From assembly GCA_003575245.1 (NCBI GenBank), contig NMQN01000908.1, positions 1 to 10,071 on the forward strand: a stretch of DNA of 10,071 nucleotides, given 5' to 3'. This DNA is from Candidatus Atribacteria bacterium 1244-E10-H5-B2 (GTDB taxonomy: Bacteria > Atribacterota > JS1 > SB-45 > 34-128). A program made the position numbers and the translations under genes. This document shows, in pieces, positions 1 to 6,026 of this stretch (position 1 is its first letter; each line of letters opens with the position of its first letter). The notes beneath the pieces were generated by a model. The model was not told the origin of the DNA and did not search any database. It saw only the letters and a program-made list of their open reading frames with translations.

Positions 1-871
1 CTACTGGGCACCGAAAACAGGCCTGGTTTTTTACAAAGAAGTTTTCTTTCATATATTCCGCTGTTATAGTGTCAATCCCATCAAATACTCCTGTTTGGAA
101 ATTGCGTGTCGGATAACAGCCAAGTTCATTCATAATAGCGGTATATTGAGCAGTGCCATATTTAGTATGATTGGCTTTGCTTTTACGTACATAAGAAATA
201 GCATCTTTTGCCACTTCTTTAAATTTATCAGGTTCGTTTACAGTTATTTCACCAGTCCCTTTTACAGCTATAGCTTTTAAATTTTTTGAAGCCATAACAG
301 CTCCTGCGCCACCGCGCCCAATGCTTCTTTCACCGATTTGGATACAGGATAAAACCACTCCATTTTCGGCTGCCGGACCACAAGATAAAACTTGATCTTC
401 TCTGCCTACTTCTTCTTTTAATATTTTATTGATCTCAAAAGTAGTTTTGCCCCAGAATTCTTTACCGTCTTTGATCTGGATATCATTATCTTTTATTAAA
501 ATGTATACGGGTTGAGTTGCTTTTCCTTCTATAATTATTCCATCATATCCTGCCTTTTTAAGGTGTGGTCCAAAATAACCACCACCATTTGAACATAAAT
601 ATTGCCGGGTTTCAGGAGATTTTACAGCCAATCCTATTTTTGTTGTCGCTGGTCCTGTTGTCCCAGTTAATGGTCCGCTAAAAAAAATTAATTTATTATC
701 AGAAGATAATGGCTTAATATCATTACCAATTTCATCATAATAAAATCTTGCCGCTAAACCCCGTCCGCCTAAAAACTTTCTCTGCCACTCAGGATTAATC
801 TTTCCCTCTTCTATTGTTCTATTGGTCAGATTTATTCTTAAGTACTTTCCTTGATATCCTCCGGAAAACAT
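1..871 (-). CDS. Aldehyde:ferredoxin oxidoreductase (tungsten, AOR family), N-terminal part, truncated by window edge
   Basis: The frame opens with ATG at 871 and runs without a stop off the left edge, giving 290 residues of a protein that is usually about 600. AOR-family enzymes oxidise aldehydes to carboxylic acids and pass electrons to ferredoxin, using a tungsten-bispyranopterin cofactor and one [4Fe-4S] cluster. Visible family marks are the MFSGGYQGKYLRINL opening, GGRG (35-38), FSGPLTGT (64-71), SNGGGYFG (94-101), SCGPAAEN (163-170) and GRGGAGAVMASKNLKAI (185-201). The first two cluster cysteines are C285 and C288 in a CFRCPV motif; the third would lie just outside the window. A GGAGG site (minus strand of 880-884) sits 8 nt before the ATG. 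It lies 172 nt downstream of the ABC permease gene, so co-transcription is possible but unproven. The family also includes formaldehyde and glyceraldehyde-3-phosphate oxidoreductases; the N-terminal part does not settle the substrate. Confidence 0.93.
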   Translation of the reverse strand, partial: MFSGGYQGKYLRINLTNRTIEEGKINPEWQRKFLGGRGLAARFYYDEIGNDIKPLSSDNKLIFFSGPLTGTTGPATTKIGLAVKSPETRQYLCSNGGGYFGPHLKKAGYDGIIIEGKATQPVYILIKDNDIQIKDGKEFWGKTTFEINKILKEEVGREDQVLSCGPAAENGVVLSCIQIGERSIGRGGAGAVMASKNLKAIAVKGTGEITVNEPDKFKEVAKDAISYVRKSKANHTKYGTAQYTAIMNELGCYPTRNFQTGVFDGIDTITAEYMKENFFVKNQACFRCPV

Positions 872-1043
872 CTAACTAACCTCCTCTACTTCGAGCAATA
901 AGGTATTTATTTGCTATATATCCATTTTTCCTTTATTGGTCTTTCCTTTTCACTTTTTGAAATTCTTCTACTCTGAATGATTAATCAATTTTTTTCATTT
1001 CTACACTTTGCAATTTGCGAAAATCAGAATAAATATCTAACTT
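872..1043. other. Intergenic region upstream of the AOR gene
   Basis: This 172-nt AT-rich gap separates the permease stop from the AOR start. It holds the AOR ribosome binding site and a perfect 10-bp palindrome TGATTAATCA at 978-987. I see no GC-rich hairpin with a T-run that would clearly end the ABC transcript, and no convincing -35/-10 pair for the AOR gene. Whether the AOR gene is read through from the transporter operon cannot be decided from sequence. Confidence 0.4.
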
Positions 1044-2129
1044 TTAGACAGCAAATCGTCTCCTTCGCCACTGATCAAAAACAACGACACCAATAATGAT
1101 TAAACCCAGAATAACTCGCTGCACGAAAGCAGAGACATTGAGTAAATTCAAACCGTTACCCAGTGTGCCCATTATAAATGCGCCAATGAGTGAACCGACA
1201 ACACCACCTTCACCACCAAAGAGATTTGTTCCACCAATGACTACAGCAGCAATACTCTGCAATTCTGCTCCTTCTGCCATTAAAGCATTGGCTGAATTTA
1301 GACGGCCGGTCAGTACAATGCCAGCAACTCCAGCCAGTAGTCCCATAATAGTATAGGCCATGATTTTGGTGCGCACAAAGCTGATACCCGAAATTCTAGC
1401 AGCTTCCCGGTTGCCTCCTACAGCATAAATAGCCCGGCCTAATGTAGTACGAGTCATAATCATCCAGCCCAGGATAGTTATAACTACAATAACTATAGCC
1501 GGAACCGGTACACCTAAAACGTCACCGCTACCCAGCCAGATTAGTCCTGCGGGTAAATATCCTACAAGTTTGAGGGCAGTGAAGTGTGAGGGAACCGGCA
1601 GGCCCTGCGTCAAAATCAGTGCTAAACCTCTTGCTGTAGTCATCATAGCCAGCGTAGCAACAAAATCTGGTATCCTTCCCTTGGTAATGACGACACCGGT
1701 TATAAATCCCGTTAGTGCCCCCGTCCCCAGACCCAAAAGTATACCAACTGCCAGATTGAGTCCCCAGTATGATACTGCTACCGCAGACATTGAAGCTGAG
1801 AGAGCAAGGACAGCGCCAACAGATAAATCTATACCTGCACCAATAATAACTATGGTTTGACCTATAGCAAGGATGGCGTTGATGGAAGATTGTCTGGTTA
1901 TATTCAAAAAATTACTCAGGGTAAAAAAATATGGTGTAGCAAAAGCAAGATAAATAATCAGGAAAAGCAATGCTACAATTGGACCCCCTTTTAGCAAAAT
2001 TTTCTTGATTACTTCACCCCCCATAGAGATCCATTGATTCATTAAAGATGTTACCGAAGGCACTCTTGAAGGTATTGTGCTCTTGGGATTACTTTTTATA
2101 GTAGATAGTTTTTTTCTTTGTTCCCCCAT
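1044..2129 (-). CDS. Sugar ABC transporter permease, RbsC-like (BPD_transp_2 family)
   Basis: Inner-membrane permease of a ribose/CUT2-type importer, 361 residues, longer than the usual 320-340 because of a polar N-terminal tail of about 48 residues before the first membrane segment (about 49-68). Several further hydrophobic segments follow, consistent with 8 to 10 helices. Family motifs are GIDLSVGA (99-106), AVGGNREAARISGI (236-249, the cytoplasmic loop that contacts the ATPase) and AAVVIGGTNLFGGEGG (294-309). The protein ends in an arginine cluster (WRRRR). The ATG at 2129 has a GAGG site 7 nt upstream (minus strand of 2137-2140). The gene follows the ATPase gene after 35 nt, so the two are almost certainly co-transcribed. 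The imported sugar cannot be told from the permease; the neighbouring catabolic genes suggest a ketose, pentose or polyol. Confidence 0.93.
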   Translation of the reverse strand: MGEQRKKLSTIKSNPKSTIPSRVPSVTSLMNQWISMGGEVIKKILLKGGPIVALLFLIIYLAFATPYFFTLSNFLNITRQSSINAILAIGQTIVIIGAGIDLSVGAVLALSASMSAVAVSYWGLNLAVGILLGLGTGALTGFITGVVITKGRIPDFVATLAMMTTARGLALILTQGLPVPSHFTALKLVGYLPAGLIWLGSGDVLGVPVPAIVIVVITILGWMIMTRTTLGRAIYAVGGNREAARISGISFVRTKIMAYTIMGLLAGVAGIVLTGRLNSANALMAEGAELQSIAAVVIGGTNLFGGEGGVVGSLIGAFIMGTLGNGLNLLNVSAFVQRVILGLIIIGVVVFDQWRRRRFAV

Positions 2130-2164
2130 AATTTTTCCTCACTTTTTCCTAATATTTTTATATC

Positions 2165-3646
2165 TTAACTGACACTTTTTAATAGTTGCTCCTGTGTTGT
2201 CTCTCCTCTTCGATATTCCGCAGTAACAGTTCCTCTTCGCATTGCGAAAATACGATCAGCCATAGCTAAAATTTCTGGTAACTCAGAAGATATCATAAGG
2301 ATTCCTACTCCTTCCTTAGTCAACTGATTAAAAAGTTGAAAAATCTCGGCTTTTGTTCCTACGTCAATGCCCCGTGTAGGTTCATCAAAAATCAAAATCT
2401 TCGATCCACTACACAACCATTTGGATAAGGCAACTTTCTGCTGATTACCACCACTAAGATAGATGAGCTTTCTAGCCAGGTCAGGAGGATGAACGCGCAG
2501 TTCATTAACGTATTTTTCTCCTACTTGCCACTCTTTTCGGTGCTTGAGCAGACCTAACTGTGAGATCCTTTTCAGACTGGCTAAAGTTATGTTTGACACT
2601 ACGGACATTGGGTTTATGAGGCCATCTTTTCTATCTCTGGTGAGATAACCCAATCCTAACCCGATTGCCTTTTCAGGAGAAGATATAGTAACTCTTCTAC
2701 TATTAATATGGATCTTACCACTATCAATCTTTTCCAATCCGAATAATGCACGGATAAGGGTAGTACACCCAGCTCCTAGCAGACCAAAAATGCCCACTAT
2801 CTCCCCTTCATGTAAGGTGAGGTCCACATGGTGGAGGGCACCTTTTATCTCCAGGCCCTGCACCTTTAAGATAGGTTTACCGGGGCTCGTTTCCTCTTTG
2901 GGAAACTGTTCTTTAAGTTCTCTTCCCACCATCATCTTAATAATAGTATCCTCGTCGGCTTCATTCACGGGTAATGTAGCAATCTTCTTCCCATCTCTCA
3001 GAACAGTTACTCGCTGGCCCACTAAGGGAACCTCGGATAAGTGATGGGAAATATAAATAATAGAGATCCCTCGTTCACGCAATTCATTTACCAGGTTAAA
3101 AAATCGTTGCCGCTCCTCTTCTGATAGAGCTGATGTAGGTTCGTCGAAGAGTAGAATCTGTTCATCTAAAGACAAAACTTTAGCGATTTCTACGAGCTGT
3201 TGTTCAGCCAGACCAAGATGCCTTACAAGCACGGTATAGTCAATATTTAAGTTCAGTCTCTTCAAAATTTGTTGAGTCTTTTTATATATTTCTGGCCAAT
3301 CAACAAAGAAAGATCTACGTTTAGGCAATCTACCTAATAAAATGTTCTCAGCTACACTCAGGCTGGGGATGAGACTCAACTCTTGATAAACCATACCGAT
3401 TCCCAATGAACGAGCATGATAAGGGCTGGTTATTTCGACTTGTTTACCCCGGAGGATGATACGGCCACTATCTTTGGGCAAAGAACCACTAAGGATTTTT
3501 ACTAAGGTAGATTTACCAGCACCATTTTCACCCAAGAGAACATGGGTCTCTCCTTCATAAAGTTCAAAATCCACATGATCAAGGGCATGAACACCCGGGA
3601 AACTTTTATCAATGGCTTCTAATCGTAATAAAGGCTCTCTTGGCAT
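2165..3646 (-). CDS. Sugar ABC transporter ATP-binding protein, RbsA-like, two fused nucleotide-binding domains
   Basis: Cytoplasmic ATPase that powers the importer; 493 residues from the chosen start, matching RbsA/MglA length of about 500. Domain 1 has Walker A GENGAGKST (39-47), Q-loop Q88, a relaxed signature LGLAEQQ (144-150), Walker B ILLFDEPT (164-171) and an H-loop histidine near 201. Domain 2 has a degenerate Walker A, GLLGAGCTT (288-296), lacking the lysine; an intact signature LSGGNQQ (398-404); and Walker B with DEPTRGIDVG (421-430). This asymmetry is normal for sugar CUT2 ATPases. A longer reading starting from GTG at 3685 adds 13 residues but has no ribosome binding site and would begin at the -10 element. 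ATG 3646 has AGAGGA 6 nt upstream and aligns with the usual N-terminus, so I chose it. A 288-nt gap separates it from the binding-protein gene. Confidence 0.93.
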   Translation of the reverse strand: MPREPLLRLEAIDKSFPGVHALDHVDFELYEGETHVLLGENGAGKSTLVKILSGSLPKDSGRIILRGKQVEITSPYHARSLGIGMVYQELSLIPSLSVAENILLGRLPKRRSFFVDWPEIYKKTQQILKRLNLNIDYTVLVRHLGLAEQQLVEIAKVLSLDEQILLFDEPTSALSEEERQRFFNLVNELRERGISIIYISHHLSEVPLVGQRVTVLRDGKKIATLPVNEADEDTIIKMMVGRELKEQFPKEETSPGKPILKVQGLEIKGALHHVDLTLHEGEIVGIFGLLGAGCTTLIRALFGLEKIDSGKIHINSRRVTISSPEKAIGLGLGYLTRDRKDGLINPMSVVSNITLASLKRISQLGLLKHRKEWQVGEKYVNELRVHPPDLARKLIYLSGGNQQKVALSKWLCSGSKILIFDEPTRGIDVGTKAEIFQLFNQLTKEGVGILMISSELPEILAMADRIFAMRRGTVTAEYRRGETTQEQLLKSVS

Positions 3647-3686
3647 TTCTCTTCCTCTTCTTTCAGAAAAATAAGTATACTGCACT

Positions 3687-3692
3687 ATTATA
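3687..3692 (-). promoter_or_regulatory. Candidate -10 element for the ATPase-permease unit
   Basis: The minus strand reads a perfect TATAAT at 3687-3692, about 40 nt upstream of the chosen ATPase ATG. Transcription would start near 3680, leaving a leader of roughly 34 nt that includes the ribosome binding site. No good -35 hexamer is visible at 16-18 nt spacing, so the element may be weak or activator-dependent. It argues against the upstream GTG start at 3685. Confidence 0.35.
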
Positions 3693-3890
3693 CGTCCACA
3701 AGATAAACGAGTAATTATCTATTTTTCATGGAACTTAGCAGTGTTCTATATTGGAAAGTTATCCCTTAACTTATTCCGCACAGTAACATTATCAAAAAAT
3801 TAGAAAATCCCATATTTATAAGAGATACAACGCTAAAAAGTACAAAAGAAATAGATTATAGAAATCAACTTATCTTAAGTTTGTTATAAA

Positions 3891-3929
3891 GGCATAGAGG
3901 GAGGCCCTTTATAAGGACCCCCTCTTGCC
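3891..3929 (-). terminator. Strong stem-loop after the binding-protein gene: attenuator, terminator or mRNA 3'-end stabiliser
   Basis: The hairpin begins about 5 nt past the TAA stop of the binding-protein gene. Arms 3891-3894, 3896-3901 and 3903-3909 pair with 3926-3929, 3920-3925 and 3913-3919. This gives 17 bp with two single-base bulges (3895, 3902) and a 3-nt loop. The pair 3905/3917 is a G-U wobble only in the minus-strand RNA and a C/A mismatch in the other strand, so the fold favours the sense transcript. The following minus-strand sequence is TTTATAA, a short and imperfect U-run, so termination may be partial. Confidence 0.7.
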
Positions 3930-3934
3930 ATAGC

Positions 3935-5068
3935 TTATTTTGCCAGATATTCGGCCTTGATTGCCTCCCAGTCTATAGGCTCAAGCTTTGGGTCAGGAAA
4001 AAATTCATCCGCATTTTCCTGGTACATCGTCCTGGGCCTGATGTCGAAAATCGGAGGGACATCTAATCCCAGAGCTGCCCTAACCGCATATTCGACTCCG
4101 TACCAACCCCAGTCCGCAAATCCATGAGTTGTTTCTGCCACCATTCTTCCTTCAGCTATCAACATCACTGACTCCGGGGTAACGTCATTGGTGAATATTG
4201 CCACTTCATCTTGTCTACCCACAGCCTCAGCAGCTAACATTGCACCCATGCCCATCTCATTAGACGCCGCCCACATAAAGTCAAGCGTTCCTTTAGGATT
4301 GGCAGTAAGAAAATCTTCCGCAGCCTTGATACCTTTCTCTCGGTTCCAGTCTGCTGCCAACATACCAACTATTTCGATACCTGGATACTCATCAATCACA
4401 CTGTGAAAACCGTTCACTCGAGCTGTAGAGAAGAAACCACCCGCAACACCCTCGATAATGGTTCCGGTTGCTTTTATAGCTGCTTTTTCTTCCGTGGTGA
4501 CAGTAGCATATAGATCCCGCCACCATTTTAGATCAAGGTATTCTCCTGGCTCAACTGTAACTTTTCTCCCCGTACCTAATACACCTGGTCCACCAAAGTA
4601 ATCCAGCACGGTATAGGCAGAAACTTCAGCACATTCGAAATTATCAAAGCCAATATAAGAGACTACCTCAACTCCTGCAATGGGCTCCAGCAAGTTTACA
4701 ATTATCACCGGAATACCTGCTTCATTAGCTTTACGAATAGCAGGAATAATCACTTCCACTTCTATAGGTGAGATGGCAATTGCATCTACTCCCATCGTAA
4801 TAAAGTCTTCGATAATTGCCACCTGATCTCCAAAAGCTATATGTGAGGCCGGAGCCCGATAGATAATACTAACAGTGATTCCATTGAGAACAGCATCGAA
4901 AGCACCTACCTCGAAGTAATGTGTTGCAGTTCTAAAGACTCCGGTAATGTCAGGCGGTGTCCAACCTATAACTATTTCTTTAGGTAATTCTTCTGCAAAT
5001 ACTCCAAACGAACTTATAGTTACTAACAAAGCAACAATAAGAATTATTAATAAACCTTTCTTAATCAC
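3935..5068 (-). CDS. Sugar ABC transporter periplasmic substrate-binding protein (RbsB-like, Peripla_BP_4 type)
   Basis: Extracytoplasmic sugar receptor of the importer, 377 residues. Residues 1-25 form a signal peptide: a KK start, a hydrophobic core LLIILIVALLV, and a probable signal peptidase I site after VFA (23-25), giving a mature end EELPKEIVIGW. There is no lipobox cysteine, so the protein is predicted to be soluble rather than lipid-anchored. The mature part shows the two-lobe pattern of the family: MGVDAIAISPIE and AIRKANEAGIPVIIVN in the first lobe, then DFMWAASNEMGMGAMLAAEA and AIFTNDVTPESVMLIAEG in the second. It is longer than typical RbsB (about 300) and rich in Trp and aromatic residues near the C-terminus (HGFADWGWYGVEYA). 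The start is GTG at 5068 with GGAGG (minus strand of 5078-5082) 9 nt upstream. The ligand is unknown; the context points to a rare ketose, pentose or polyol. Confidence 0.92.
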   Translation of the reverse strand: MIKKGLLIILIVALLVTISSFGVFAEELPKEIVIGWTPPDITGVFRTATHYFEVGAFDAVLNGITVSIIYRAPASHIAFGDQVAIIEDFITMGVDAIAISPIEVEVIIPAIRKANEAGIPVIIVNLLEPIAGVEVVSYIGFDNFECAEVSAYTVLDYFGGPGVLGTGRKVTVEPGEYLDLKWWRDLYATVTTEEKAAIKATGTIIEGVAGGFFSTARVNGFHSVIDEYPGIEIVGMLAADWNREKGIKAAEDFLTANPKGTLDFMWAASNEMGMGAMLAAEAVGRQDEVAIFTNDVTPESVMLIAEGRMVAETTHGFADWGWYGVEYAVRAALGLDVPPIFDIRPRTMYQENADEFFPDPKLEPIDWEAIKAEYLAK

Positions 5069-5137
5069 TTTCTAATACCTCCATTTAATTAAAATTAGAT
5101 TAATCATCTTCAAACAAACTAAATATGTTTTATTTCA

Positions 5138-5155
5138 TAATCACCTCCTTCTTTT
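5138..5155 (-). repeat. SD-like direct repeat, copy 1
   Basis: On the minus strand this reads AAAAGAAGGAGGTGATTA, which includes AAGGAGGTGAT, a near-full complement of the bacterial 16S rRNA 3' end. It is followed directly by ATG AAA TAA, the ATG overlapping the last A of the repeat. Copy 2 at 5176-5193 differs at one of 18 bases. Confidence 0.75.
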
Positions 5156-5175
5156 AAAATTTGTATAGTTATATG

Positions 5176-5193
5176 TAATCACCCCCTTCTTTT
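5176..5193 (-). repeat. SD-like direct repeat, copy 2
   Basis: On the minus strand this reads AAAAGAAGGGGGTGATTA, one base different from copy 1 and 38 nt away start to start. No ATG follows at a usable distance. It could be a duplicated leader segment, a decoy ribosome site or half of a regulatory element. Confidence 0.75.
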
Positions 5194-5303
5194 TTATATT
5201 TAAAGCTAATTTTAATTAGGAAATTTATTAATTTGCTAAACAATTGACTTTGTTTATTATGTTATGATATATTATATTCATCATTTATTTAGGCTGAAGT
5301 AAT

Positions 5304-5801
5304 TTATATTTTAATACAAAAAGTTACCCCTTTTAACTTTTTAAGATCTTTTATCTCCAAATCATAATCAACAGTCCCTTGCTGAAAAATAACCAGTAAT
5401 TGTGCTTTTTCAGCTAACGGATAAGGAAGCCAGTGCCAGGTCCCTTTAAATAAAAATATTCCTTTCCCTTTTTCTAATTTAAAAGCTTTAACTGTTTCTA
5501 TCTCTGGAACTTCTTGATTTGGGGTAGCCTTACCAACTAACACTACAACATCCTTATCTATAGCAAAAAAAACTTCTTCTGTCTTTACATGGCGCTCCAA
5601 ATTAGTGAAATTTTTATTTCTTTTATTCACTTCCAAAATAGCAAAACCTGTTTTCCCCTCGATATTCATTTCAGCCAAATCATCCCAAAAAGTAAATGTA
5701 TTTTCTTTTATCTTCGGTTCAGTATTTTCATTGCTTATCAAATAGCCATAATCAGCAAAATTTTCATTGGTGAGTGGATTAACCTCTAATTCTTTAATCA
5801 T
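5304..5801 (-). CDS. Ureidoglycolate lyase (AllA-like) family protein, function here unknown
   Basis: A 165-residue protein that fits the ureidoglycolate lyase fold family (AllA is about 160 residues). Shared features are an opening NPLTNENFADYGYLI, an FWDDLAEM segment (38-45), LERHVKTEEVF (68-78), a VVVLVG strand (85-90), a KAFKLEKGKGIFLFKGTWH segment (105-123) and a C-terminal VDYDLEI. In AllA the corresponding region places ligand residues in a cupin-like barrel. No other allantoin or purine-degradation gene is present, and the neighbours handle sugars, so a role on a sugar or sugar-acid intermediate is more likely than ureidoglycolate cleavage; this is inference. The ATG at 5801 has AAGGAGG (minus strand of 5810-5816) 8 nt upstream. 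The gene is isolated by 225-235 nt gaps on both sides and appears to be its own transcription unit. By eye it is more AT-rich than the ABC genes. Confidence 0.75.
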   Translation of the reverse strand: MIKELEVNPLTNENFADYGYLISNENTEPKIKENTFTFWDDLAEMNIEGKTGFAILEVNKRNKNFTNLERHVKTEEVFFAIDKDVVVLVGKATPNQEVPEIETVKAFKLEKGKGIFLFKGTWHWLPYPLAEKAQLLVIFQQGTVDYDLEIKDLKKLKGVTFCIKI

Positions 5802-5847
5802 CGATTTCCCCTCCTTTATAATTATTCTCTATTACTGTAAAACCTCT

Positions 5848-5879
5848 TAATAATTTTGCTCAAAACTAGCGAATTATTA
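5848..5879 (-). repeat. Inverted repeat in the leader of the AllA-like gene
   Basis: The arms TAATAATT (5848-5855) and AATTATTA (5872-5879) are perfectly complementary 8-mers around a 16-nt loop. The repeat lies between the candidate -10 element and the ribosome binding site. It may be an operator or a weak leader stem; the AT content makes chance possible. Confidence 0.35.
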
Positions 5880-5931
5880 TAAAGTTCTATTCATCTCCTG
5901 TGAACAACTTAAACTCTTATTTATACTCTTT

Positions 5932-5940
5932 ATTATACCA
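5932..5940 (-). promoter_or_regulatory. Extended -10 promoter element for the AllA-like gene
   Basis: The minus strand reads TGGTATAAT, which combines the TGn extension with a perfect TATAAT. Extended -10 promoters can work without a good -35, and none is seen here. Transcription would start near 5925, giving a leader of about 120 nt before the ATG at 5801. Confidence 0.45.
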
Positions 5941-6026
5941 ATTTTATAAAGTACTTTCCTATATACCCTCTTTTCCAAATTTCATCTCACTTACCTTGTA
6001 TTCATTTTTTAGATTATAATATTTAT

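Larger units (their letters stand above)
3647..3934. other. Intercistronic region between binding-protein and ATPase genes
   Basis: These 288 nt hold a strong hairpin next to the binding-protein stop (3891-3929), then AT-rich sequence, then a TATAAT element and the ATPase ribosome binding site. No credible coding frame with a ribosome binding site was seen. The layout suggests that the binding protein is expressed separately from, and probably more highly than, the membrane components. Confidence 0.6.
5069..5303 (-). promoter_or_regulatory. Leader and promoter region of the binding-protein gene
   Basis: This 235-nt region is very AT-rich. A TATAAT lies on the minus strand at 5271-5276, just past the stop of the upstream gene, with only a poor -35 (TTCAGC-like, 16 nt spacing). 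If used, it would give a leader of nearly 200 nt. The leader contains two 18-bp SD-like direct repeats (5138-5155, 5176-5193), a two-codon ATG-AAA-TAA frame (5130-5138), an AT-rich inverted pair (5085-5098 and 5206-5219) and the true ribosome binding site at 5078-5082. No known riboswitch class was recognised. Confidence 0.4.

Noticed and set aside
1096..1860. Plus-strand open frames across the permease gene
   Set aside because: They lie antisense to a well-supported membrane protein gene, have proline- and serine-rich composition typical of reversed codons, and lack ribosome binding sites.
2165..3646. Loss of ATPase function because of the degenerate second Walker A and relaxed first signature
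   Set aside because: This asymmetry is usual in RbsA/MglA-type double-domain ATPases; domain 1 Walker A and B and the domain 2 signature are intact.
3647..3685. N-terminal extension of the ATPase starting from GTG at 3685
   Set aside because: There is no ribosome binding site, it nearly abuts a TATAAT element, and the extra 13 residues are not part of the family's normal N-terminus.
5138..5193. CRISPR-like repeat array
   Set aside because: There are only two 18-bp copies with one short AT-rich spacer, and the repeat is explained as Shine-Dalgarno-like sequence.
5244..5273. Plus-strand promoter-like pair TTGACT and TATATT
   Set aside because: The hexamers are reasonable with 18-nt spacing, but no plus-strand gene lies downstream. 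In sequence this AT-rich, such pairs are common by chance. An antisense RNA to the AllA-like gene cannot be excluded.
5069..5303. A metabolite riboswitch in the binding-protein leader
   Set aside because: The leader is long and repeat-bearing, but I recognise no conserved core of a known riboswitch class and no GC-rich multi-helix junction.
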